The notes under the pieces were generated by a model that worked only from the letters and a program-made list of their open reading frames with translations, was not told the DNA's origin and did not search any database. The position numbers and the translations under genes are program-made. A stretch of DNA of 64,000 nt, taken from contig JAGIAH010000003.1 of the NCBI GenBank assembly GCA_017744915.1, forward strand, positions 124,001-188,000, given 5' to 3'. This stretch comes from Agrobacterium tumefaciens. Its GTDB lineage: Bacteria; Pseudomonadota; Alphaproteobacteria; Rhizobiales; Rhizobiaceae. This document shows, piece after piece, positions 19,045-28,115 of the stretch; position 1 is the first letter of the stretch; each line of letters begins with the position of its first letter.

Positions 19045-19150
19045 AGCGCACAGGCCCGAAAATCGCGTTCGATTTTCGCAAAGCACAATGCCTAGTTTAA
19101 AAGAGTTAGAGCGTTCTCTCTACGCCCAAAAGGACGCATGGTACTCTAAT
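19045..19150. repeat. probable short rhizobial intergenic palindromic element
   Basis: Contains a perfect 9-bp inverted repeat CGAAAATCG / CGATTTTCG (19057-19065, 19070-19078), then AGTTTAAAAGAGTTAGAGCG and a second imperfect dyad (GCGTTCT ... AGGACGC). The combination resembles a dispersed Rhizobiaceae intergenic repeat family that I recall but cannot compare here. It fills the gap upstream of the response-regulator gene. Confidence 0.45.
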
Positions 19151-19251
19151 TGTCAGCCAATTCAGCGGTTTGCCGATAAAAGGTCAACCCATTGCCATGA
19201 TATAACGAAGTGCTATGACTTCACGTTAGATAACCTGCAAAGCAAAATCTC

Positions 19252-19809
19252 GTGAAAAACATGAGCAAACAGCCCGTGAAGCAACATAAACGCGCATTGA
19301 CGCTCATGGTTCGGCCCGCACCCTTGAAAATAAGCCGGGCGATCGTCCAGTTCGGGCATCTCACCTTTCCCGCCGCCATCGGGCGCAATGGCCGCACCGT
19401 GCTGAAACGCGAGGGAGACGGAAAATCCCCCATTTCCATCATCCGCCTGCTGCACGGATTTTATCGTGGCGACCGTAACACCGGCGTCACCACGGCTTTG
19501 CCGATGCAACGGACGCAAAAGTCCATGCTGTGGTGCGACGAGCCCCGTGACGCCAATTACAACAGGCTGGTCAAGGCGCCCTTTGCCCCAAGCCATGAGG
19601 AGATGATGCGCAAGGACGGCCTCTACAATGTCTGTCTGGTGCTGGACTGGAACATCACCTCAAGAAGCCGCAACCGCGGCTCGGCGATCTTCATGCATCT
19701 GATCCGGCCGGGATACGAACCGACCGCAGGCTGCGTCGCCCTGCACCCCCGCGACATGCGGCGCATTCTGCCGCATCTGCGCAAGGGCATGAAAATACGC
19801 ATCCTGTGA
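19252..19809 (+). CDS. L,D-transpeptidase (YkuD-domain) protein
   Basis: A 185-residue protein whose C-terminal half carries the YkuD catalytic motif: His149 in FMHLIRPG and Cys161 in TAGCVAL. The family cross-links peptidoglycan or attaches proteins to it; in Agrobacterium, L,D-transpeptidases are linked to polar growth. No classical signal peptide is evident, unusual for an enzyme of the periplasm, although the N-terminus is basic (KQPVKQHKRALTLMVR). The start is GTG 19252 or ATG 19261; neither has a strong ribosome-binding site. It ends just before a strong terminator shared with the convergent carD. Confidence 0.85.
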   Translation: MKNMSKQPVKQHKRALTLMVRPAPLKISRAIVQFGHLTFPAAIGRNGRTVLKREGDGKSPISIIRLLHGFYRGDRNTGVTTALPMQRTQKSMLWCDEPRDANYNRLVKAPFAPSHEEMMRKDGLYNVCLVLDWNITSRSRNRGSAIFMHLIRPGYEPTAGCVALHPRDMRRILPHLRKGMKIRIL

Positions 19810-19833
19810 TGAGCGCCTTATCGACCAGGCAAC

Positions 19834-19863
19834 AAAAAACCCGCCATCAAGGCGGGTTTTTTT
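19834..19863. terminator. bidirectional terminator between the YkuD gene and carD
   Basis: AAAAAACCCGCC (19834-19845) / GGCGGGTTTTTT (19851-19862), 5-nt loop, perfect pairing with a poly-A entrance and a poly-T exit, so it works on both strands. Confidence 0.93.
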
Positions 19864-19882
19864 AGAAGGAAAAGGCCGGTTA

Positions 19883-20452
19883 TTAAGCGGCTTCGTCCTG
19901 AGAATCGTCCTCTTCAACGGTCTTGCCGCGCTTGGGGCCCTTGGCAAGGTTGACTTCCACCAGGCGGACAGCCTCGGTTTCGGACATCTTGTTGACGGCG
20001 GCGATTTCGCGCGCCATGCGATCGAGAGCAGCTTCGTAAAGCTGACGCTCGGAATAGGACTGCTCCGGCTGGTTTTCCGCACGGTAGAGATCGCGTACAA
20101 CTTCCGCAATCGCGATGAGATCGCCGGAATTGATCTTCGCATCATATTCCTGCGCGCGGCGCGACCACATGGTACGCTTCACACGCGCCTTGCCCTGCAC
20201 CACTTTCAGTGCCCGCTCAACAAAATCGCCTTCGGAAAGCTTGCGCATGCCGATGCTGACGGCTTTGGCGACGGGAACTTTAAGACGCATCTTGTCTTTT
20301 TCGAAATCAATGACAAAAAGCTCAAGCTTCATGCCGGCGACTTCTTGTTCCTCGATGGCAGAAATGGTACCGACACCATGAGCGGGATACACAATCGCTT
20401 CACCGGTTTTAAAACCGTGATGTGCTGGAGATTTCTTCTGCTGGGTCGTCAT
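19883..20452 (-). CDS. CarD/CdnL-family RNA polymerase-binding regulator
   Basis: Transcription factor of 189 residues. The N-terminal domain (FKTGEAIVYPAHGVGTISAIEE in part: EAIVYPAHGVG) is the RNA-polymerase-interacting fold shared with TRCF, and the C-terminal helical region (YRAENQPEQSYSERQLYEAALDRMAREIA in part) binds promoter DNA in CarD/CdnL proteins. In alphaproteobacteria such proteins stabilise open complexes at housekeeping promoters including rRNA. The tail is acidic (EEDDSQDEAA). The ATG at 20450-20452 opens onto a 540-bp divergent spacer to the glutamate dehydrogenase gene. Confidence 0.93.
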   Translation of the reverse strand: MTTQQKKSPAHHGFKTGEAIVYPAHGVGTISAIEEQEVAGMKLELFVIDFEKDKMRLKVPVAKAVSIGMRKLSEGDFVERALKVVQGKARVKRTMWSRRAQEYDAKINSGDLIAIAEVVRDLYRAENQPEQSYSERQLYEAALDRMAREIAAVNKMSETEAVRLVEVNLAKGPKRGKTVEEDDSQDEAA

Positions 20453-20994
20453 TCGTTCTAAAAACTCCCTGTTACATACCCGGGGATGCCGGGGTTGGGT
20501 CGGTCAGGCCCTGATGAGACGGGGGAACCGTCAGGTGACTCCGCACTGGTCCAGCCGTGCACGCAAAAAAACACCTTCCCGTCTTGCGGGGTTCGATAAC
20601 GTAAACGCTCGATATGTCACGGAAACCGCGTGCAAAAGAGGTGTTGCTTTCGTGGTGTTTTTGGGCACACAAATGCCACGCTGTGGATCAGTGTCGTTGG
20701 TGTACCACAAAAATAGGCGCAAATCAATAATTTGCTTCGACCGTGGCCGCAACATCACATGGCAGCCAAAGAACCGCCTAAAAATTAGCCGCTAAAATAC
20801 TATCAAATGCTTCGCGACAGACCCTCATGGCAAAAGAAGCAAAAAAATTTCACTTACCGACTGAAGAAACACGAAAGCCTCTTAAACTCTTCGTAATTCC
20901 ACGCCAATATCCGATTCGACTGAAAAGGCAAAATCCGTAAATTGGCGGTGCTTTTTTACATTAAAGTGTGATTTTTTGGAGGAATCCACGTCAA
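20453..20994. other. 542-bp divergent intergenic region between carD and NAD-glutamate dehydrogenase
   Basis: No convincing gene is seen; the short frames at 20472-20672 and 20514-20795 are antisense to each other and lack family features. The right third is markedly A/T rich compared with the flanking genes, as expected for a promoter region. GGAGG at 20978-20982 is the ribosome-binding site of the dehydrogenase. Any leader RNA here would be long; I could not identify a known riboswitch. Confidence 0.6.
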
Positions 20995-23900
20995 ATGGGC
21001 TACAGAAATAATCCAAAACGCGAAAAACAGATCGAAAAAGCGCGACAGCAGGCAATTGCCGAAAATGTCCAATTTCTTGATCCAGGTATTCTTTATGGAA
21101 GGTCAAGCGCCGACGATATAGAATATTATTCCGCGGAGATGCTGGCGGCGAGCGCAGCCCACAGCTTCGAGGCGCTTTCGCACTGGACCGGAGAAGCGCC
21201 CCACATCAGCATCACCCCGGTGGAAGGAGTTTCGCCGCGCGATATTCCGGTAACGGTTCTGACCATTATCGGCCGCAACATGCCCTTCCTCTACGATTCC
21301 GTCATGGGCGAAGTCACCAGCAGCTATCGCGGCCTTTACCTCGCCGTGCACCCCATTCTCGTTCGCGATGAGGACGCACAGGCCGGTTACCGCCTTGCCG
21401 AACCCGAGGACGATCCCGCCGAGAATATCAGCCTTATCCAGCTGCATATCGCGCCGCTGACGCCGCAGGCCGCCGCAGCGCTGGAAGAGCGGCTGCGCTT
21501 CGTGCTCACACAGGTGCAATCCGCCTATCGCGACTGGCGCCCGATGCTGGCGAAACTCGATGAAGCGCTGGATGAATTGTCCAAGCGCGGCTCGTCGCGG
21601 CGCAAGACTGAGCGGGCGGAAGCCGTCGAATTCCTCAACTGGCTTCGCAACGACAATTTCACCTTCCTCGGCATGCGCGACTACACCTATTCCGGCAAGG
21701 GAAAGAACGCGAAGGTCGAACGCGGTGACGGCGTCGGCCTCGGCAGCCTGAGTGATCCCGATGTGCGCGTCCTGCGCCTCGGCAAGAATGCCGTGACGAC
21801 GACGCCCGAAATTCTCGCCTTCCTCGACGGCCCGGATTTCCTCATCGTCACCAAGGCGAATGTGAAATCCATCGTGCACCGCCGCGCCTATATGGATTAT
21901 ATCGGCATCAAGCGCTTCGACGAGGACGGCAACGTCATCGGCGAATTGCGCATCGTCGGCCTGTTCACGGCGACGGCCTATACACGTTCGGTCAAGCAGA
22001 TCCCGCTGCTGCGCGCCAAGGTGGCGGAAGTCGAGCGGCATTTCGGCTTCGATCCGAACAGCCACTCCGGCCGAATCCTGCAAAACACGCTGGAAGCCTA
22101 TCCCCGCGACGATCTCTTCCAGATCGAGACCGATCTCCTCATCCGCTTCATTGAGCAGATCATGGAACTAAGCGACCGGCCGCGTGTGCGCGTGCTTGCC
22201 CGTATCGACCGTTTCGACCGCTTCGTCTCCGCCATCATCTTCGTGCCGCGCGAGGAATATAACTCCTATGTCCGCGAGAAGATCGGCGACTATCTGAGCA
22301 AGGTCTATGATGGGCACATTTCCGCCTATTACCCCGCCTTCCCGGAAGGCGCCGTCGCCCGCGTGCATTTCATCGTCGGCCGCACGGAAGGCAAGACGCC
22401 GCGCATCGCCCAGGACAGGCTTGAAGACGCCGTCAGTGATATCGCGGCACGCTGGATAGACCATTTCATCGCCCTTTCCGAACCCGGCGCGCCGGTGCTG
22501 GAGGTCGATCAGGCCTATCAGGAAGCCTTCACGCCGGAAGAGGCGATCGGCGACATGCCGGATATTCTGGGCGCTGCGAAGGGTGAGCCGGTCCGCATCG
22601 AATTTTACCAGCAGGAAGGCCAGTCGACCGAAACGCTGTCGCTGAAGATCTTCCACCGCGACGGCCACCTTCCCCTCTCAAGGCGCGTGCCTCTGCTCGA
22701 AAATCTGGGCTTCAACGTCATCAGCGAACGCACCTTCGATATCGGTGTCGTTTCAGAAGACGAAAAGCGCGACATCGTGCTGCACGATATGGAACTCTCC
22801 GTCGCAGCCGGCACGACGCTCGACCTTCCGCATTACGGGCCAAAACTCGAGGAAGCTTTCCTTGCCGCTTTCTCCGGCAAGGTGGACAATGACAACTTCA
22901 ACCGCCTGATCCTCGCCTGCGGCCTGACCGTGCGCGAAGTTTCCGTGCTGCGCGCCTATGCCCGTTATCTGCGCCAGACCGGCATCGTCTATTCGCAGGA
23001 GCATATTTCCGAAACGCTCTATAAATATCCGGCGATTTCCCGGAATATTTTCGCGCTGTTCAAGGCTGGCTTCGATCCATCCGTCGAAGAAAAGAAGCGG
23101 GTGAAGAAACTCGCGGAGATTCACAAGGCGATCGAAGCCGCGCTGAGCGGCGTTCCCAATCTCGATGAGGACCGCACGCTGCGGCGTTACGTCAACGCCA
23201 TCGATGCGACGCTGCGCACCAACTACTTCCAGAAAAATGCCGACGGTACCCCGCGTGACCTTCTGGCATTCAAGTTTGATCCGAAACATCTGGATGGCCT
23301 GCCCGACCCCCGCCCCTTCCGCGAAATCTTCGTTTACGGCACCGAAGTCGAAGGCGTGCACCTGCGCTTCGGCAAGGTGGCGCGCGGCGGTCTACGCTGG
23401 TCGGATCGCGGTCAGGATTACCGCACCGAAGTGCTTGGTCTCGTCAAGGCGCAGCAGGTAAAGAATGCCGTCATCGTGCCGGTCGGCGCCAAGGGTGGCT
23501 TCTTCCCGAAGAACCTGCCCGCCGGCGGATCCCGCGACGAGGTCTTTAATGCCGGCCGCGAGGCCTACAAGACCTATATCCGCACCTTGCTGTCGATTAC
23601 CGATAATATCGTTGACGACGCCATCGTGCCGCCGGCCGATACGTTACGGCTCGACGGTGACGACCCCTATTTCGTTGTCGCCGCCGACAAGGGAACGGCT
23701 ACCTTCTCCGACACGGCGAACGGCCTTGCCCGCGAAGCCGGTTTCTGGTTGGACGATGCCTTCGCATCGGGTGGTTCCGCCGGTTACGATCACAAGAAGA
23801 TGGGCATCACCGCCCGTGGCGCCTGGGAGACAGTAAAGCGCCATTTCCGTGAAATGGACACCGACATCCAGACCACGCCGTTCACCGTGGCCGGTGTGGG

Positions 23901-25755
23901 CGACATGTCCGGCGACGTGTTCGGCAACGGCATGCTGCTATCGGAAAAGATCCGGCTGATCGCCGCCTTCGATCACCGCGACATCTTCATCGATCCGGAT
24001 CCCGATACCGACAGGTCCTTTGCCGAACGCAAGCGGCTTTTCGAACTGCCACGCTCCAGCTGGCAGGATTATGACCGTTCGGCTCTCTCGGCTGGTGCGA
24101 TGATTATCTCCCGCTCCGAAAAATCGGTGACGCTGACGCCGGAAGCTGTGGCCGCCATCGGCATCGACAAATCCGTCGCCACGCCCTTCGAGATCATGAC
24201 GGCCATCCTGAAGGCGCCGACCGATCTCCTCTGGTTCGGCGGCATCGGCACCTATATCAAGGCGGCGGTGGAAACCAATGCCGAGGTGGGTGACAGGGCA
24301 AACGACCCGATCCGCGTCAACGCCACGGAGCTGCGCGCCAAGGTCATTGGCGAAGGCGCCAATCTCGGCATCACCCAGAAGGGCCGCATTGCCTATGCGC
24401 TTGCGGGCGGGCGTTGCAACTCTGATGCCATCGACAATTCAGCAGGCGTCAACTCCTCCGACGTAGAGGTCAATATCAAGATCGCGCTTGCTTCCGCCGT
24501 CAACAGCGGTCGCCTGACGATGCCGAAACGCAACCAGCTTCTTGCCTCCATGACGCCGGAAGTGGCCCAGCTGGTGCTGCGCAACAACTACCTGCAATCG
24601 CTGGCGATCTCGCTGACGGAGCGGCTGGGGCTGGCGAACCGCGAGGAACTCGGCCGCCTGATGGGTGCGCTGGAAGCGAGCGGGCAGCTGAACCGCAAGG
24701 TGGAAACTCTGCCGAACAATGCCGAGTTCAGCGAAAGATACGCCGCTGGCAAGCCGCTCACCCGGCCGGAAATCGGCGTGCTGCTGTCCTATGCCAAGCT
24801 GACCCTGTTCGACGCATTGGTAGCGAGCCCGCTTCCGGATGAGCCCTATCTCCAGCATCTGCTGGCCGACTATTTCCCGGCCAAGATGCAGAAGAACTAT
24901 GCGGACGATATCAAGGCGCATCGCCTGCACCGCGAAATCGTCGCGACCGCGCTCGCCAATGCCGTGGTCAATCGCGGTGGCCCGGGCTTCGTGCAGAAAC
25001 TTGCGGATGCAAGCGGTCTGCTCGCCGCCGACGTGGTCAAGGCGGCGGTGATCGTCGAGGACGGTTTCGGCCTCAAACGCCTGTGGGGCGAGGTCGATGC
25101 GCTTGACGGCAAGGTGGGCGGTGAGGTCCAGAACGGGCTTTATGCCACGATCACCCGCATCTTCTCCGATGCGAGCAGGCTTTACCTGCAGACCGGCAGC
25201 GCCGGCGCGGCAACGGGTGACATGGCGGGGGAGATCGAACGCCTGAAAACCGCGATCAAGACGCTGTCGCCGGCGGCGGCGAAATATCGCCGCGAGCTCG
25301 GCATTACGGAAATCGACGGGGTTCCTGCCGGTCTTCTGGAAGAGCTGGATACGCTTTCCCTGCTGGTCTATGTGCCGGAGATCATGCGTATCGCGGAAAG
25401 TGCGGGTACAACGCTCGCCCGCGCCGCCGAAAGCTATGCCACCGTCTCCTCGACCTTCCGTGTGGCGCGTCTGCTGGATGCCAGCCAGCGCATCACGCCG
25501 GCGGACCACTATGAGAGCCTGGCTCTCCTGCGCAGCCAGGACCAGATTTCCTCGTCGAGACGCCGTATCGTCATCTCGGCCCTGACCGAGTATGCGAAGG
25601 AGAAGGACCCGGTTCAGGCATGGTATGCCGCCGACCGCGTGCGGGTGAACCGCATCGTCTCCGAACTCGGTACGCTCAGTGAAAGCGGCGACACCAACCT
25701 CGCCCGCCTGACCGTAGCAGCCGGGCTGCTTGGTGATATCGTTCAGGCACGCTGA
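20995..25755 (+). CDS. NAD-specific glutamate dehydrogenase, large 180-kDa class
   Basis: Oxidative deamination of glutamate to 2-oxoglutarate with NAD. The 1586-residue length identifies the L-180 class (called gdhB in some species) rather than the 450-residue hexamer. A long N-terminal half with ACT-like regulatory segments precedes the catalytic core, which contains LRFGKVARGGLRWSDR (in part GGLRWSDRGQDYRTE), VGAKGGF, and a Rossmann region around GDMSGDVFGNGMLLS. The frame is open to a GTG at 20968, but that lies before GGAGG; the ATG at 20995 fits. It stands alone, followed by a hairpin. Allosteric control is typical of the class. Confidence 0.95.
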   Translation: MGYRNNPKREKQIEKARQQAIAENVQFLDPGILYGRSSADDIEYYSAEMLAASAAHSFEALSHWTGEAPHISITPVEGVSPRDIPVTVLTIIGRNMPFLYDSVMGEVTSSYRGLYLAVHPILVRDEDAQAGYRLAEPEDDPAENISLIQLHIAPLTPQAAAALEERLRFVLTQVQSAYRDWRPMLAKLDEALDELSKRGSSRRKTERAEAVEFLNWLRNDNFTFLGMRDYTYSGKGKNAKVERGDGVGLGSLSDPDVRVLRLGKNAVTTTPEILAFLDGPDFLIVTKANVKSIVHRRAYMDYIGIKRFDEDGNVIGELRIVGLFTATAYTRSVKQIPLLRAKVAEVERHFGFDPNSHSGRILQNTLEAYPRDDLFQIETDLLIRFIEQIMELSDRPRVRVLARIDRFDRFVSAIIFVPREEYNSYVREKIGDYLSKVYDGHISAYYPAFPEGAVARVHFIVGRTEGKTPRIAQDRLEDAVSDIAARWIDHFIALSEPGAPVLEVDQAYQEAFTPEEAIGDMPDILGAAKGEPVRIEFYQQEGQSTETLSLKIFHRDGHLPLSRRVPLLENLGFNVISERTFDIGVVSEDEKRDIVLHDMELSVAAGTTLDLPHYGPKLEEAFLAAFSGKVDNDNFNRLILACGLTVREVSVLRAYARYLRQTGIVYSQEHISETLYKYPAISRNIFALFKAGFDPSVEEKKRVKKLAEIHKAIEAALSGVPNLDEDRTLRRYVNAIDATLRTNYFQKNADGTPRDLLAFKFDPKHLDGLPDPRPFREIFVYGTEVEGVHLRFGKVARGGLRWSDRGQDYRTEVLGLVKAQQVKNAVIVPVGAKGGFFPKNLPAGGSRDEVFNAGREAYKTYIRTLLSITDNIVDDAIVPPADTLRLDGDDPYFVVAADKGTATFSDTANGLAREAGFWLDDAFASGGSAGYDHKKMGITARGAWETVKRHFREMDTDIQTTPFTVAGVGDMSGDVFGNGMLLSEKIRLIAAFDHRDIFIDPDPDTDRSFAERKRLFELPRSSWQDYDRSALSAGAMIISRSEKSVTLTPEAVAAIGIDKSVATPFEIMTAILKAPTDLLWFGGIGTYIKAAVETNAEVGDRANDPIRVNATELRAKVIGEGANLGITQKGRIAYALAGGRCNSDAIDNSAGVNSSDVEVNIKIALASAVNSGRLTMPKRNQLLASMTPEVAQLVLRNNYLQSLAISLTERLGLANREELGRLMGALEASGQLNRKVETLPNNAEFSERYAAGKPLTRPEIGVLLSYAKLTLFDALVASPLPDEPYLQHLLADYFPAKMQKNYADDIKAHRLHREIVATALANAVVNRGGPGFVQKLADASGLLAADVVKAAVIVEDGFGLKRLWGEVDALDGKVGGEVQNGLYATITRIFSDASRLYLQTGSAGAATGDMAGEIERLKTAIKTLSPAAAKYRRELGITEIDGVPAGLLEELDTLSLLVYVPEIMRIAESAGTTLARAAESYATVSSTFRVARLLDASQRITPADHYESLALLRSQDQISSSRRRIVISALTEYAKEKDPVQAWYAADRVRVNRIVSELGTLSESGDTNLARLTVAAGLLGDIVQAR

Positions 25756-25770
25756 TCGCCACCCGAACAA

Positions 25771-25798
25771 CGCCATCCGGGTCATCGCCCGGATGGCG
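25771..25798 (+). terminator. hairpin downstream of NAD-glutamate dehydrogenase
   Basis: Perfect 11-bp stem CGCCATCCGGG (25771-25781) / CCCGGATGGCG (25788-25798) with a 6-nt loop, 16 nt after the stop codon. No T-tract follows, so termination efficiency is uncertain. Confidence 0.55.
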
Positions 25799-25861
25799 GC
25801 AAACGACGCACTTGCGCCAGCCTCGCGCATTTTATCCCCCGATTTCCCGATAGGACGATGA

Positions 25862-27238
25862 ATGACTGTCCCCTCCCCAAACGCGGAAACAGTGGTTGCC
25901 AAACGTGGCATCTGGGGCTGGGTCATGTTCGACTGGGCGGCGCAGCCGTTTTTCACGGTCGTCACCACCTTCATTTTCGGTCCTTATTTCGTCGCCCGCC
26001 TCACCGATGATCCGATTTCAGCGCAGGCGACGTGGAGCAACATGGCGACGGTGTCGTCGATCATCATCGCCCTCTTCTCCCCCATCCTTGGCTCCATCGC
26101 CGACCAATCCGGCGCGCGCAAACCGTGGATCGCCTTTTTTGCCGTCATCAAGATCGTCAGCCTGTTTTTCCTCTGGTTTGCGGCACCGGGCTCGCCAGTC
26201 ATCCTGCCGGTCATCTGCATGATCCTCGCCTCCATCGCGGCGGAATTCTCGATTGTCTTCAATGATTCCATGATGCCACGGCTGACCAATCCGCAAAATG
26301 TCGGGCGCATCTCCAATCTTGCCTGGGGGCTCGGTTATCTCGGTGGAATGGTGGTGCTGATTGCCGTGGTGGCGCTTCTCGCCGCCAACCCGCAGACGGG
26401 GCTGACGATCGCCGGTATCAAACCTCTTTTTGGTCTCGATCCGGCAAGCGGCGAGGACGCCAGAATAACCGGCCCGCTTGCCGCGCTCTGGTATCTCGTC
26501 TTCATTCTGCCGATGTTCCTTTTGACCCCGGATGCTGAAAAGGGCCTGCCCTTTGCAGCCGCGATCCGCTCTGGACTTGGTGAGCTGAAGATTACGCTCC
26601 GCGAGCTTCGCTACCGCCCCACGCTGTTGCGGTTCCTGATAGCACGCATGCTCTATCAGGATGGCGTCAATGGCGTGCTGATCCTCGGCGGCGCCTTTGC
26701 CGCCGGCATGTTCGGTTGGGCGACAATGGAAATCGGCCTCTTCGGTATCCTGCTCAATATCGTCGCCATAGCTGGCTGCTTTGCCGCCGGCCGCGTCGAC
26801 CAGAAGCTCGGCTCGCGCGTCACCATCCTCATCAGTCTGGTGCTGCTGCTGCTCGCCACGGTCGGCATTGTCTCGACGGAAAAGGGTTCCACCCTGTTCG
26901 GCTGGGTGCAATTATCGACCGCCGACAATGGCGGTATCTTCGCGACAGGCGCGGAAAAGGCCTATCTGCTGTATGGCGTGCTGATCGGCCTTGCTTTCGG
27001 TCCCGTTCAGGCCTCTTCACGCTCTTATCTCGCCCGCAATATCACCGTGGCAGAGGCCGGCCGTTATTTCGGCATCTATGCACTTTCCGGGCGCGCCACG
27101 AGTTTCATGGCCACGCTGTCGTTTTCCATAGCAACCTATATAAGCGGCTCCGCCCATATCGGCATGGCCACGCTCATCGTTTTCCTGGGGGCTGGGTTCC
27201 TGCTTCTGCTGCGCGTGCCGGAAAGAACGACAGGCTGA
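25862..27238 (+). CDS. MFS transporter, UMF1/Atg22-like family
   Basis: Inner-membrane transporter of 458 residues with about twelve hydrophobic helices. The start WGWVMFDWAAQPFFTVVTTFIFGPYF and the segment DQSGARKPWIAFF are typical of the UMF1 (vacuole effluxer Atg22-like) branch of the major facilitator superfamily. The substrate is unknown. ATG at 25862 is preceded by AGGA. It is convergent with phaR, with an inverted repeat in the 60-bp gap. There is no operon partner that would point to a substrate. Confidence 0.85.
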   Translation: MTVPSPNAETVVAKRGIWGWVMFDWAAQPFFTVVTTFIFGPYFVARLTDDPISAQATWSNMATVSSIIIALFSPILGSIADQSGARKPWIAFFAVIKIVSLFFLWFAAPGSPVILPVICMILASIAAEFSIVFNDSMMPRLTNPQNVGRISNLAWGLGYLGGMVVLIAVVALLAANPQTGLTIAGIKPLFGLDPASGEDARITGPLAALWYLVFILPMFLLTPDAEKGLPFAAAIRSGLGELKITLRELRYRPTLLRFLIARMLYQDGVNGVLILGGAFAAGMFGWATMEIGLFGILLNIVAIAGCFAAGRVDQKLGSRVTILISLVLLLLATVGIVSTEKGSTLFGWVQLSTADNGGIFATGAEKAYLLYGVLIGLAFGPVQASSRSYLARNITVAEAGRYFGIYALSGRATSFMATLSFSIATYISGSAHIGMATLIVFLGAGFLLLLRVPERTTG

Positions 27239-27253
27239 AAGTCTGAAGCAGCA

Positions 27254-27283
27254 GCCGATGCGGTAGTCCAATCCGGCATCGGC
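27254..27283. terminator. candidate bidirectional hairpin between the MFS gene and phaR
   Basis: Perfect 8-bp inverted repeat GCCGATGC (27254-27261) / GCATCGGC (27276-27283) with a 14-nt loop in the short gap between convergent genes. It lacks a T-tract on either strand. Confidence 0.45.
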
Positions 27284-27298
27284 CTGGATAAGGCAGAA

Positions 27299-27874
27299 TT
27301 AGAGCTGGTCGAGTTTTTGCTGCAATGCGCGTAGCTGCGCCTTCAGCTCATCGATCTCGGATGCATTCGGCTTGCGGGTTTCCTTCGGCGCCTGCGGCAT
27401 TGCGAAAGGCGTGAAACCCTGCATGGCCTGCCGGAAAAGTTCCGTGTTGCGGCGGATCTGCTCTTCCATCATCTGCAACGGCGCCTGAAAATTGCGGGCA
27501 AGCGAACCGTCGCCGAAAGCCTTGGCCATATGCTCCTGCATCTGGCTCTGCTGGTCGGAAAATGTCTTCATCGAATGTTCGAGGAATGTCGGCACGACCA
27601 TCTGCATCTGGTCGCCGTAATAGGAGATCAATTGCCGCAGAAACGCCGTCGGCAGCAGCGTATTGCCGGTTTTGGCCTCCTGCTCGACGATGATCTGCGT
27701 CAGCACCGCATGGGTGATGTCCTCGGACGACTTGGCGTCCTGTACCTTGAACTCCTCGCCGCGCTTGACCATCTGCGCGAGATCATCGAGCGTGACGTAA
27801 GTGCTCGTGCCGGTATTATAGAGCCGCCGGTTGGCATATTTTTTAATGATTGTTTCGCCGTCGTGTTTCGCCAT
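27299..27874 (-). CDS. phaR: polyhydroxyalkanoate synthesis repressor PhaR
   Basis: DNA-binding regulator of 191 residues that represses phasin and PHB genes until the polymer granule titrates it. The N-terminal domain (TIIKKYANRRLYNT, TYVTLDDLAQMV) is the PHB accumulation regulatory domain; the C-terminus (EIDELKAQLRALQQKLDQL) is a predicted coiled coil with heptad leucines. The ATG at 27872-27874 follows GAGGAGG; the upstream frame to 28006 would run through the promoter region. It is divergent from phbA-phbB, which supports local regulation of PHB synthesis. AniA of rhizobia is the same family. Confidence 0.94.
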   Translation of the reverse strand: MAKHDGETIIKKYANRRLYNTGTSTYVTLDDLAQMVKRGEEFKVQDAKSSEDITHAVLTQIIVEQEAKTGNTLLPTAFLRQLISYYGDQMQMVVPTFLEHSMKTFSDQQSQMQEHMAKAFGDGSLARNFQAPLQMMEEQIRRNTELFRQAMQGFTPFAMPQAPKETRKPNASEIDELKAQLRALQQKLDQL

Positions 27875-27974
27875 GCCCGCCTCCTCGCGATGATGGTATT
27901 TTCTTGTTTTTTGGTGTTCTTGCTCTTCCCGCGCGAAGTGTATGCGCAAAACAAGCCGTCTGACAAATGTTTTG

Positions 27975-28005
27975 TGCATCGCAACAGTTTGTTTTTTGCG
28001 CAGCA
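27975..28005. promoter_or_regulatory. candidate PhaR operators between phaR and phbA
   Basis: Two TGC-N3-GCA dyads, TGCatcGCA (27975-27983) and TGCgcaGCA (27997-28005), lie 22 bp apart, about two helical turns. A further TGCGCA is at 27943-27948. TGC-N3/4-GCA dyads are the reported type of site for PhaR in Rhodobacter, as I recall. Position in the divergent spacer fits an autoregulatory operator; binding is inferred. Confidence 0.4.
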
Positions 28006-28115
28006 ATTTTCGGCAAGATTCTCGTGTAATTTAGCAACATCTTTTAAAGTAACTTTCGCCATTTGACTTGCATTAAAAGCTTTGTCAGTCTCCGCCGCCT
28101 GTGAGGAGAATTGAT

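Noticed and set aside
20453-20994. Possible tRNA or structured RNA in the carD-dehydrogenase spacer
   Set aside because: No cloverleaf, CCA end or known riboswitch pattern could be found by eye.
24439-25974. A 511-codon frame antisense to the end of the glutamate dehydrogenase gene
   Set aside because: Shadow of the dehydrogenase; it also runs through the following spacer and into the MFS gene.
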